A DNA stretch of 64,000 nt. Origin: Bryobacterales bacterium (GTDB taxonomy: Bacteria; Acidobacteriota; Terriglobia; Bryobacterales; Bryobacteraceae). The stretch lies in the NCBI GenBank assembly GCA_025463005.1, contig JAOAPR010000028.1, positions 1-64,000 of the forward strand, in the 5' to 3' direction. Positions 30,237 to 38,051 of this stretch are shown in pieces (position 1 is the stretch's first letter; every line of letters starts with the position of its first letter). A model generated the notes under the pieces. It had not been told where the DNA came from. It ran no database searches and saw only the letters and a list, made by a program, of their open reading frames with translations. A program made the position numbers and the translations under genes.

Positions 30237-31052
30237 ATGCCTGGTCACACCTGGATTGGAATAGCTTTTATTGGAGCTTGCTTGTGCGCGCAAGCCCAGT
30301 GGCACAACCAACCGACTCCCGGCGCCCCGCGCACGCCCGATGGCAAGGTGAATATGACGGGGCCGGTTCCTCGCGTGAACGGGAAGCCCGACCTTTCGGG
30401 AATCTGGCAGGCTGAGGCTGAGCCCCGTGGACCGGGCCTGTACGGATTGGGCGAATCCCCCAATTCGAAGTACTTCCGCAACGTCCTGTCCGATTTCAAG
30501 GCCGGTGAGGAGCCGCTTACACCCGCAGGTCGAGAGCTGATCCGCCTGCACGGCCAGCCGGACGTGGTCGGCCCCAATCTGCGCTGCCTGCCCGATGGCG
30601 TGCCCCATGCTGATCTGTTGCCGGAGCCATTCAAGATCATTCAGACGCCGGGCGAAATCCTGTTTCTTTACGAAGTGGAGACCATCTTCCGCCAGATCTT
30701 TACCGATGGACGGAAGCATCCTGCCGACCCGTCGCCGACCTGGTTGGGGTATTCGGTGGGCCGATGGGAAGGGGACACCCTGGTGATCGACACCATGGGA
30801 TTTAACGATATGAGCTGGCTGGACGCGCGCGGCACCGGGCACAGCGAGGAGATGCTCGTCGAGGAGCGCTTTCACCGGCGCGATTTCGGCCACATGGAAG
30901 TGACCGCGACGATCACCGATCCGAAAACCTTCACCAAGCCGGTCACGATCAATTTCGTCGAGCAGCTTATGCCGGACACCGATGTTTTCGAGCACATCTG
31001 CTACGAAAACGAAAAGGACGCCGCGCACCAACCGGGCAGGGCTGCCAGGTGA
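30237..31052 (+). CDS. Secreted protein of the GKPDLSGIW type, copy 1
   Basis: 271 residues with a signal peptide (WIGIAFIGACLCAQAQ). It is a clear paralogue of the protein encoded at 62558-63349. Shared segments include VNGKPDLSGIWQ near residue 43, FRQIFTDGR, SVGRWEGDTLVI and ENEKDAAH at the end. Proteins with this motif are numerous in Acidobacteriota and related phyla and have no established function. The last residues (QPGRAAR) differ from the paralogue (MVGK). It faces TonB receptor 1 across a shared promoter region. Confidence 0.75.
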   Translation: MPGHTWIGIAFIGACLCAQAQWHNQPTPGAPRTPDGKVNMTGPVPRVNGKPDLSGIWQAEAEPRGPGLYGLGESPNSKYFRNVLSDFKAGEEPLTPAGRELIRLHGQPDVVGPNLRCLPDGVPHADLLPEPFKIIQTPGEILFLYEVETIFRQIFTDGRKHPADPSPTWLGYSVGRWEGDTLVIDTMGFNDMSWLDARGTGHSEEMLVEERFHRRDFGHMEVTATITDPKTFTKPVTINFVEQLMPDTDVFEHICYENEKDAAHQPGRAAR

Positions 31053-31063
31053 TCACGAACAAT

Positions 31064-31081
31064 TAACTCTCGCGGCTCGGA
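31064..31081. repeat. 18-base repeat copy shared with the element at 42487
   Basis: TAACTCTCGCGGCTCGGA is found here, 12 bases after a gene end, and again exactly at 42495-42512. At the second site it forms the left half of a long inverted repeat; here only the half is present. It lies just before the REP-like palindrome at 31104. Confidence 0.6.
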
Positions 31082-31103
31082 AGGCGTCTACCTGTGGGCG
31101 GAA

Positions 31104-31186
31104 TGGGGACAGCCCGCGAAAATTCCGCGCCCTCCGATTCCGGTTTTTTCAGTGTCGCGGTCACGGAAATTCGTAGGCAGTCCCCA
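31104..31186. repeat. REP-like palindromic element, copy 1
   Basis: The left arm (31104-31127) begins TGGGGACAGCCCGCG and ends in AATTCCG; the right arm (31164-31186) is its imperfect inverse complement, reading TGGGGACTGCCTACG on the other strand and ending in TTTCCG. The arms flank about 36 bases. A further partial copy of the right arm follows at 31249-31267. A related element lies at 59246-59326. Intergenic, non-coding, probably dispersed by a REP-associated transposase encoded elsewhere. Confidence 0.65.
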
Positions 31187-31248
31187 TTTCAGCCTCCAAT
31201 AAACGGCGGCCATCGAAAGTACCGGCGTGCCTGACTCGCAGAAGTTCC

Positions 31249-31267
31249 TAGGCTGTCCCTATTTCAG
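31249..31267. repeat. Partial direct copy of the REP-like right arm
   Basis: Nineteen bases here match 31174-31192 at 17 positions (TAGGC, A or T, GTCCC, then ATTTCAG). The copy overlaps the lysC stop codon (31264-31266), so the end of lysC is made from repeat sequence. Confidence 0.5.
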
Positions 31268-32658
31268 AACTCCCCGTGGATGGCTCGCACCGCCAGCTCC
31301 AGGCCCCCGCGGCGGACCACGATGGCGATGGTCAGCTCGCTCGATCCCTGGGCGATCGCGATGATGTTGATGTCGTGCCGGGAGATTGCCGTGAAGATCC
31401 GGCCTGCGAGCCCCGGCGTACCCCGCATGCCCTCGCCCACCACCGCGATCAGGGCGACATCAGCATCCACTTCGATCGGTTTAAGGTAGCCATGGACCAG
31501 CTCCAGGGCCAGGTCTTCCTCCAGAAACTCACGGGCGCGCTCCAGCTCCGACTGGCGAACCAGGAAGCAGAAGCTCTGCCGATAGCTGGAGCTGGTGAAC
31601 GCCAGGATCTCGACGTTCGCCCGAGCCAGCCCATCCAGCGCCCGCGCCATCACTCTCGTCCCGCTGACAACCGAGCTGGCGGGCTCCATCGAAACCAGCG
31701 CGACGTCGGTCATTGAGGTGACCGCGTGCGGGCCGTGTCCCGCATCCACACTTGGAAGGATACGGGTGCCCGGTTTTTCCGGCGCGAAGCTGTTTTTGCT
31801 CCACACCGGGATTCCCCGCTGGGCCAGCGGCGCCAGCGTGCGGGGATGCAGGACCTTCGCTCCGTTGTAAGCCAGCTCGGCGGCTTCCGCGTAGGTGATC
31901 TCCGGAAGAACCCGTGCGTCGGAAACCAGACGTGGATCCCCGCTCATGATGCCATCCACGTCGGTCCAGATCCATAGCTCCGCGGCGTCGAGAACGGCAG
32001 CCAGAATAGACGCCGAAAAATCCGATCCGCCGCGCCCCAGCGTGGTCGGACGTCCGTCGAGCGTGGATCCGTTGAATCCGGTGACCACCGGCACCTTGTG
32101 CTGGTCGAGTAGCGGTCGCAGCACCGCCGCGGCGCGAGTACGCGTCGCATCCATCAGAGGCGTGGCGTTGCCGAACACGGCGTCGGTTGCGATGACTTCG
32201 GCGGCGTTCACCGCTACAGCCGGCATGCCCTCCGATTCCATGTGTCCGGCCATCAGGTAGGCCGATAAGCGTTCCCCCACGGCTACGGCTTCATCGACCG
32301 AACGAGGCGGACGCTCGCCCAGCATCATCACGCCTTTGGCGATGCGCGCGAATTCGGCGATCAGGGCTTCCACGCCGTTGATCGCTTCCCTCTGCCGGGA
32401 TTCGGGAAGCAGCCCGCAGCAGCATTCGCGATGCCGCGCCGAGAGCATTTCCAGATTGGTGTCGAGATCAGCCTGATCTCCCGCCTCGGCCTTGCGCAAG
32501 GAATCGAGCAGCAGATCGGTGACTTTCGACATGGCCGAGACCACCACTACCACCGGACGCCGGGCGCTCTGCTCCGTGATCAGACGGGCCGCGACGCGGA
32601 TGCGCTCGGCCGAACCCATGCTCGTGCCGCCGAATTTCATTACCAGGAGGTCGCTCAT
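31264..32658 (-). CDS. lysC: Aspartate kinase
   Basis: 464 residues from ATG at 32658; a GTG nine bases further upstream is also possible, and neither has a strong ribosome binding site. Phosphorylates aspartate, the first step toward lysine, threonine and methionine. The N-terminal VMKFGGTSMGSAERI and the catalytic-core segments GFNGSTLDGRPTTLGRGGSD and DVDGIMSGDP are typical. Two ACT domains follow (from about residue 320), consistent with feedback control by end products. It lies seven bases downstream of cmk on the same strand. Confidence 0.94.
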   Translation of the reverse strand: MSDLLVMKFGGTSMGSAERIRVAARLITEQSARRPVVVVVSAMSKVTDLLLDSLRKAEAGDQADLDTNLEMLSARHRECCCGLLPESRQREAINGVEALIAEFARIAKGVMMLGERPPRSVDEAVAVGERLSAYLMAGHMESEGMPAVAVNAAEVIATDAVFGNATPLMDATRTRAAAVLRPLLDQHKVPVVTGFNGSTLDGRPTTLGRGGSDFSASILAAVLDAAELWIWTDVDGIMSGDPRLVSDARVLPEITYAEAAELAYNGAKVLHPRTLAPLAQRGIPVWSKNSFAPEKPGTRILPSVDAGHGPHAVTSMTDVALVSMEPASSVVSGTRVMARALDGLARANVEILAFTSSSYRQSFCFLVRQSELERAREFLEEDLALELVHGYLKPIEVDADVALIAVVGEGMRGTPGLAGRIFTAISRHDINIIAIAQGSSELTIAIVVRRGGLELAVRAIHGEF

Positions 32659-32673
32659 CACTCTCACAGCCTT

Positions 32674-33339
32674 CTACTTGTGATCCTTTCCATTCGACGT
32701 GCGCTCGCGAACCAGCTTCAGCACGGCTTCTTCCGCCTGAGCGGGAGTGAGATGCGTGGTGTCCAGATATTCGGCATCGGGGGCCTGGGTGAGCGGCGCT
32801 TCCGCACGATTACGGTCCCGCTGATCGCGGGTCTCCAGATCGCGGGCCACATCGTCCACCGGGGCGCCCAATTCAGAGGCCCGCCGTCTCGCGCGCTGTT
32901 CAGGTTGCGCGTCGAGGAAGATCTTCACCTGCGCGTCGGGAAATACGACCGTCCCAATATCCCGGCCTTCCATTACGGACGGACCGGCCGCACCGATACG
33001 GCGTTGTTCTTCGCGCAGGGCGCGCCGTACGGCCGGCTGTGCGGCGACCCGGGAAGCGGCTTCGCTGACCTGCGGATCCCGGATCTGAGCCGTTACGTCC
33101 TCCCCGTTCAGCACCACCCGGTCGCCCGGCAGCTCGATGTGGGCTTCCCGGGCGAGCTGTTCCAGACGATGCAGATCGTCCAGGTCCATGCCGAGACGCA
33201 GGGCCCACAAGGCCACCGCCCGGTACATGGCTCCGGAGTCGATATAGGTGAATCCCAGGCGTCGGGCAACCGAACGCGCTACGGTACTTTTGCCGGACCC
33301 GCCTGGTCCGTCTATGGCGATAATCAAGCTCTTGGACAA
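32674..33339 (-). CDS. cmk: Cytidylate kinase
   Basis: 221 residues. Phosphorylates CMP and dCMP. The P-loop GPGGSGKS is at residues 11-18, followed by the CMP-binding YIDSGAMYRAVALWAL and the VMEGRDIGTVVFPDA-type segment. The only in-frame start that keeps the conserved N-terminus is TTG at 33339. A 20-bp tandem duplication places a second copy of the first coding bases directly upstream, after a GTG at 33356 that is now out of frame. The start may therefore have been displaced. Confidence 0.92.
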   Translation of the reverse strand: MSKSLIIAIDGPGGSGKSTVARSVARRLGFTYIDSGAMYRAVALWALRLGMDLDDLHRLEQLAREAHIELPGDRVVLNGEDVTAQIRDPQVSEAASRVAAQPAVRRALREEQRRIGAAGPSVMEGRDIGTVVFPDAQVKIFLDAQPEQRARRRASELGAPVDDVARDLETRDQRDRNRAEAPLTQAPDAEYLDTTHLTPAQAEEAVLKLVRERTSNGKDHK

Positions 33340-33353
33340 ATAATCAAGCTCTT
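33320..33353. repeat. 20-bp tandem duplication over the cmk start
   Basis: ATAATCAAGCTCTT occurs at 33320-33333 and again at 33340-33353, a period of 20 bases. The copy inside the gene encodes KSLII on the minus strand; the outer copy repeats these codons after GTG (33354-33356), which would read MKSLI and then go out of frame. The spacing is not a multiple of three. Confidence 0.75.
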
Positions 33354-33401
33354 CACTAAGGGGTTTTGATTCAGTATTCCACAGTGTGGCTGGAGAGGTT
33401 T

Positions 33402-33423
33402 AACACCACATGTCTGTGGTGTT
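33402..33423. promoter_or_regulatory. 22-bp palindrome between cmk and the efflux operon
   Basis: AACACCACA (33402-33410) and TGTGGTGTT (33415-33423) are exact inverse complements with a 4-base centre. There is no T-tract on either side, so a terminator is unlikely. Size and symmetry resemble an operator for a dimeric regulator such as a TetR-type repressor. It lies in the divergent region between cmk (minus) and the efflux adaptor (plus); no regulator gene is nearby. Confidence 0.5.
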
Positions 33424-33571
33424 CCCGAACGGCAGTATCCGAATTGCAGGTATCTTGTTTATCTACACTTCGGTAACCTGTGCGCCCCGAGCGACGCCCG
33501 TGTATGTAAGAAAGAGACCCTGCCATATTACCAGTACGTCATCCATGTGCGGGCAGTATACTGAGAACTGC

Positions 33572-34855
33572 GTGAAATCTATCTGTTTACAGCCTTCGAG
33601 ATTTATCGGCGTTTTGATCGCCGCAATTCTGCTCTCTAGCTGCGTGCTTTCCAGTTGTGGAGCTGGCCCGGCCGACGTCGCGGACACCGGCAAAGGCAAG
33701 GGGAAAGGCAAAGGCAAGAATGCCGGGGGCGGCGGGCCGGTCCCGGTGGAAGTCGCCAAGGTCACGTTGAAGAACGTCCCGGTGGACGTTCAGGTAGTCG
33801 GCAACGTAGAAGCCTATTCCGTTGTAAGCATCCGGGCACAAACCGGCGGCATGCTGACCGACGTGCGTTTCAAGGAAGGCGACTACGTCAAGAAAGACGA
33901 CCTGTTGTTCGTCATCGATCCCAAGCCGCTGGAAGGCCAGATGAATTCGGCAAAGGCAAACCTGGCAAAGAGCAGCGCGCTGTTGAAGCAGGCTGAGGCA
34001 ACCCTGGCACGCGATACAGCCAACGCGAATTACGCCCGGGATCAGGCCGAACGTTACCAAAAAGGGGTCACCGAAGGGGTTTTCGCCAAGGAACAGGGAG
34101 AGCAGTTGAAGAGCGCCGCCGCGGCGCAGGCGCAGATCCTGGAAGCTGACCGCGCGGCGATCAGCAGCGCGGAAGCGCAGATAGCAGCGGATCAATCGGC
34201 CATCAACAACCTGAACATTCAGCTCGGCTACACCACGGTGGAGGCTACTATCGATGGCCGCAGCGGCAACATATTGCAGAAGGCCGGCAACATCGTTACG
34301 GCCAACACCACCGACCTTGCCACCATCTATGCGGTGGAACCGATCTATGTGACCTTTGCCGTCCCGGAAGCCCGGCTGGGCGACGTGAAGCGGTATTCGG
34401 AAAACAACAAGCTGACGGTGACTGCCCGCGCCCAGGATGGCACCGGAGATGTCGAGCAAGGCCTGCTGACCTTCATCGACAATTCCGTGGACACCTCCAC
34501 GGGCACGATCAAGCTGAAGGGCACCTTCCCGAATAAGGACCACAAGTTATGGCCCGGACAGTTTGTCAACGTCGGGCTGCGCCTGACCATGCGCAACAAC
34601 GCGGTGGTCGTTCCCAATCAAGCCGTCCAGACCGGCCAGGACGGAACCTACGTGTATGTCGTCGGTGAAGATCGCGCCGTGTCGGTGCGACCGGTCAAGA
34701 CGGGTCCGCGCATCGATCAGGATATGGTGATCGATGAGGGACTTCAAGGCGGAGAAACCGTTGTGACCGAAGGCCAGCTTCGTTTGCAGCCGGGATCGCG
34801 AGTGCAGATCCGGGATCAGCAGACCGGAGAAGGCCGCCAGCGATCGTCGCCCTAA
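33572..34855 (+). CDS. mdtA-like: RND efflux periplasmic adaptor lipoprotein
   Basis: 427 residues from GTG at 33572; the frame is open further upstream but a lipoprotein signal (RFIGVLIAAILLSSC) directly follows this start. A Gly-Lys linker (GKGKGKGKGKN) comes after the lipidated Cys. Then come the barrel and lipoyl halves (about residues 60-110 and 200-230, NVEAYSVVSIRAQTGGML and IDGRSGNILQKAGNIV), a coiled-coil hairpin between them, and the membrane-proximal domain to the C-terminus. It would connect the two following RND pumps to an outer-membrane channel. A TATACT at 33557-33562 may be a -10. Confidence 0.9.
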   Translation: MKSICLQPSRFIGVLIAAILLSSCVLSSCGAGPADVADTGKGKGKGKGKNAGGGGPVPVEVAKVTLKNVPVDVQVVGNVEAYSVVSIRAQTGGMLTDVRFKEGDYVKKDDLLFVIDPKPLEGQMNSAKANLAKSSALLKQAEATLARDTANANYARDQAERYQKGVTEGVFAKEQGEQLKSAAAAQAQILEADRAAISSAEAQIAADQSAINNLNIQLGYTTVEATIDGRSGNILQKAGNIVTANTTDLATIYAVEPIYVTFAVPEARLGDVKRYSENNKLTVTARAQDGTGDVEQGLLTFIDNSVDTSTGTIKLKGTFPNKDHKLWPGQFVNVGLRLTMRNNAVVVPNQAVQTGQDGTYVYVVGEDRAVSVRPVKTGPRIDQDMVIDEGLQGGETVVTEGQLRLQPGSRVQIRDQQTGEGRQRSSP

Positions 34856-34889
34856 GCGGTCGTTTCCGTATGCAGCCCAGGGAGAGCGC

Positions 34890-37800
34890 GTGAACTTCTC
34901 GGAAGTTTTCATCCGGCGGCCGATCGCCACCAGCCTGCTGATGGCTGCTATCGCGCTATTTGGTGTCGTAGCCTACCGCAGCCTGCCGGTGAGCGACATG
35001 CCCAACGTGGACATGCCGACCATCCAGGTGCAGGCCAGCCTGCCGGGCGCCGATCCGAACACCATGGCTTCCTCGGTGGCCACTGTGCTCGAGCGCCAGT
35101 TCACTACCATCTCCGGCGTCGATTCGATGCGGTCGCAAAGCTCCAACGGCCAAAGCCAGATCACCCTGCAGTTTGACATCAGCCGCGATATCGACGGCGC
35201 GTCGGTGGATGTGCAGACAGCCATTGCCGCGGCAATGCCTCTGCTGCCTGCGGGCATGCCTGCGCCGCCATCCTTCAAGAAGCAAAACCCCTCGGACCAG
35301 CCCATCTTTTACATCATGCTGACGTCCGATGCGGTGCCCATGTGGCAGCTCGACGATTACGCCGAGACCATGATCGCGCCGCGCATTTCGATGATCAACG
35401 GCGTCTCACAGGTGCAGGTGGGGGGCGCGACCAAGTACGCGGTCCGGGTCCAACTCGATCCGGATAAGCTGGCGGCCAAGAAGATCGGCATCAATGAAGT
35501 AAGCGATGCGATCAACAACTGGAATCCTAACTCACCCACCGGGACGATGAATGGATCGCGCCAGGCGTTCACGCTGAAAACCAACGGCGAGCTGAGCGAC
35601 GCGGCCGGCTTCGCGCAGGTAGTGGTGGCCTGGCGCAATGGAGCGCCGGTGCGGCTGGGCGAAGTCGCCAACGTGGTGGATAGCGTTGAGAACGAGCTGA
35701 ACGCCGCCTGGATGTACAGCCAGGGACGCGTCGAACGCGCCATCAACATGCAAATCATGAAGCAGCCCGGCGCGAACACCATCGAGGTGGCCGACACCGT
35801 CAAGGCGCTGTTTCCTTCCTTCCAGGCGCAGTTGCCGCCGTCCGTGCATTTCACCACTCGCGGGGATCGCTCGAAGACTATCCGCGATTCGTTCACCGAC
35901 ATCCAGCGAACGCTTGCGAGCACGCTGGTCCTGGTAGTGGCCGTGATCTTTGTGTTTCTGCGCAGCGGGCGCGCCACACTCATTCCGGCCCTGGCTTTGC
36001 CCTTCTCGCTGATGGGCACGCTGGCGGTGATGGCGCTGCTGGGCTTTAGCCTGAATACGCTGTCGATGATGGCGCTGATTCTTTCGGTCTCGTTCGTGGT
36101 CGACGACGCTATCGTGATGCTCGAGAACATTGTGCGCCACATCGAGAGCGGCCTGAGTCCCATGGCCGCGGCGTTCAAGGGATCGCAGGAAATCGGCTTC
36201 ACTATTCTTTCGATGACCGTTTCGCTGGCCGCCGTATTCATCCCGATTCTGTTCATGAGCGGGATGCTGGGGCGCATGTTCCGGGAATTCGCCGTGACCA
36301 TCTGCGCCGCGATCCTGATTTCCGGCGTGGTCTCCATCACGCTGTCGCCCATGCTGTGCAGCCGGCTGTTGCGCGACCGGAATCAGAAGCACGGGGCCAT
36401 ATACCGCTCCACCGATCGGGTTTTCCAGGGTCTGCTGCGCTTTTACGACTGGACCCTGCGCGGCGTTCTGCGCCATCGCACCGTGATGGGCGTGCTCTTT
36501 TTCGCTGTACTCGGGGCCACCTGGTACCTCTACCAGAAAGTTCCCAAGGGATTCATTCCGGACGGCGATAACGATCAGATGCAGGTGAACGTCCAGGCGG
36601 CGCAGGGCACCTCGTTCTACAAAATGGTGGAGTACCAGGCGAAGATCGCCGAGATCGTGAAACAGGATCCTGACGTTGAAACCTTCATGACCAATGCGGG
36701 CGGCAACGGTGGGAACGCCAACAACGCCCGCTTCTTCGTCATGCTGAAGCCGCGCTGGCAGCGCAAAGGACAGGTGACCGCGCAGCAGATCGGCGAACGA
36801 TTGCGCCCGAAAGTCATCAACCTCCCGGGATTTAACGTTTACATCAACATTCAGCCGCCGTTGCGTATCGGCGGGGGCGGTTTCAATTCCCGCAGCAACT
36901 ACGATTTCACACTGCAAGGTCCGGACACTGACGAACTGTACGAGCAGGCCGGGATTCTCGAAAAAGAGATTCGCAAGGTGCCCGAGGTGCAGGACGTCAA
37001 CACCGACCTCGAGTACAAAAGCCCCCGCATCAATGTCGAGATCGACCGCGAACGCGCGGCCTTGTATGGGCTCAACCCCAGCGACATTCAAAACGCCTTA
37101 TATGGCGCCTACGGCCCCCGAAACGCCTCTATCATTTACTCGCCGAAAGCTCAATATCGCGTGGTAATGGAGATCGAAAAGAAGTATCAGGCCTTCTCCG
37201 ATTACCTTTCGAAGATCTATTTCAAGACCAACACCGGCGTACTGGTGCCGCTCGATTCACTGGCCAAAGTAAAGGAAGACGTGGGACCGCAGAGTATCTC
37301 GCACGCCGGGCAGCTCCCCGCAGTGACTGTTTCCTTCAATCTCAAGCCCGGGATCTCGCTCGGAAGCGTGGTGGATGAACTCAAAGATATTGCGAAGAAG
37401 ACGCTCCCCGCGACCATATCGGCGCGCTTCTCCGGCAACGCTCAAGCGTTTCAAGATTCGCTCAGCAACCTCAGCACTTTGTTCCTGGTGGCCGTGTTGG
37501 TGGTCTACATCGTCCTCGGCGTGCTCTATGAGAGCTACATTCATCCTCTCACGATTCTTTCCGGACTTCCCTCGGCCTGCCTGGGGGCTCTACTGACACT
37601 GTACGTGTTCAAGGGCGAGTTGAATATATACTCGTTTGTCGGGCTGATTATCCTGGTCGGCATCGTGAAGAAAAATGCGATTATGCAGGTGGACTTTGCT
37701 CTGCAAGCCGAGCGGGCCGGAGCGACCTCGGCCGAAGCGATTTATCAGGGCTGCCTCATCCGATTCCGGCCGATCATGATGACCACGGCTGCCGCCATGC

Positions 37801-38018
37801 TGGGTGCGATCCCGGTGGCATTGGGCGTAGGGGCTGGAGGCGAAGCCCGCCGCCCGCTCGGTTTAACTGTGCTTGGCGGGCTGGCGGTGTCGCAGGTCAT
37901 GACGCTGTATTTGACCCCGGTGGTGTACACCTACATGGCTCGCGTAGCCAACCGCCGGAGAGTGCGCCCGGTCGCGATCGCGTCAACTCCGGAAATCGCG
38001 CCTGGGTTTTCTGATTGA
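34890..38018 (+). CDS. mdtB-like: RND efflux pump, first of tandem pair
   Basis: 1042 residues, start GTG at 34890. Proton-driven exporter of the HAE1 group. Layout: membrane helix 1 (ATSLLMAAIALFGVVAYRSL), first porter and docking loops, six helices from about residue 335, second periplasmic loop, last helices from about 860. The proton-relay aspartate pair lies in SFVVDDAIVMLENI and the lysine in GIVKKNAIMQVDFA. It closely resembles the next protein and probably forms mixed trimers as in MdtBC, though this is inference. Confidence 0.94.
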   Translation: MNFSEVFIRRPIATSLLMAAIALFGVVAYRSLPVSDMPNVDMPTIQVQASLPGADPNTMASSVATVLERQFTTISGVDSMRSQSSNGQSQITLQFDISRDIDGASVDVQTAIAAAMPLLPAGMPAPPSFKKQNPSDQPIFYIMLTSDAVPMWQLDDYAETMIAPRISMINGVSQVQVGGATKYAVRVQLDPDKLAAKKIGINEVSDAINNWNPNSPTGTMNGSRQAFTLKTNGELSDAAGFAQVVVAWRNGAPVRLGEVANVVDSVENELNAAWMYSQGRVERAINMQIMKQPGANTIEVADTVKALFPSFQAQLPPSVHFTTRGDRSKTIRDSFTDIQRTLASTLVLVVAVIFVFLRSGRATLIPALALPFSLMGTLAVMALLGFSLNTLSMMALILSVSFVVDDAIVMLENIVRHIESGLSPMAAAFKGSQEIGFTILSMTVSLAAVFIPILFMSGMLGRMFREFAVTICAAILISGVVSITLSPMLCSRLLRDRNQKHGAIYRSTDRVFQGLLRFYDWTLRGVLRHRTVMGVLFFAVLGATWYLYQKVPKGFIPDGDNDQMQVNVQAAQGTSFYKMVEYQAKIAEIVKQDPDVETFMTNAGGNGGNANNARFFVMLKPRWQRKGQVTAQQIGERLRPKVINLPGFNVYINIQPPLRIGGGGFNSRSNYDFTLQGPDTDELYEQAGILEKEIRKVPEVQDVNTDLEYKSPRINVEIDRERAALYGLNPSDIQNALYGAYGPRNASIIYSPKAQYRVVMEIEKKYQAFSDYLSKIYFKTNTGVLVPLDSLAKVKEDVGPQSISHAGQLPAVTVSFNLKPGISLGSVVDELKDIAKKTLPATISARFSGNAQAFQDSLSNLSTLFLVAVLVVYIVLGVLYESYIHPLTILSGLPSACLGALLTLYVFKGELNIYSFVGLIILVGIVKKNAIMQVDFALQAERAGATSAEAIYQGCLIRFRPIMMTTAAAMLGAIPVALGVGAGGEARRPLGLTVLGGLAVSQVMTLYLTPVVYTYMARVANRRRVRPVAIASTPEIAPGFSD

Positions 38019-38051
38019 GGTTCCACCAAGTGCGGCAGAAGACTTAACGCG

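Noticed and set aside
33690-33722. GGCAAA-type repeats as a regulatory or CRISPR-like array
   Set aside because: The repeat is in frame within the efflux adaptor and encodes a Gly-Lys linker; there are no spacers.
35532-37091. 519-codon open frame antisense to the first RND pump
   Set aside because: His/Gln-rich shadow of a membrane-protein gene, mirrored by a similar one over the second pump.
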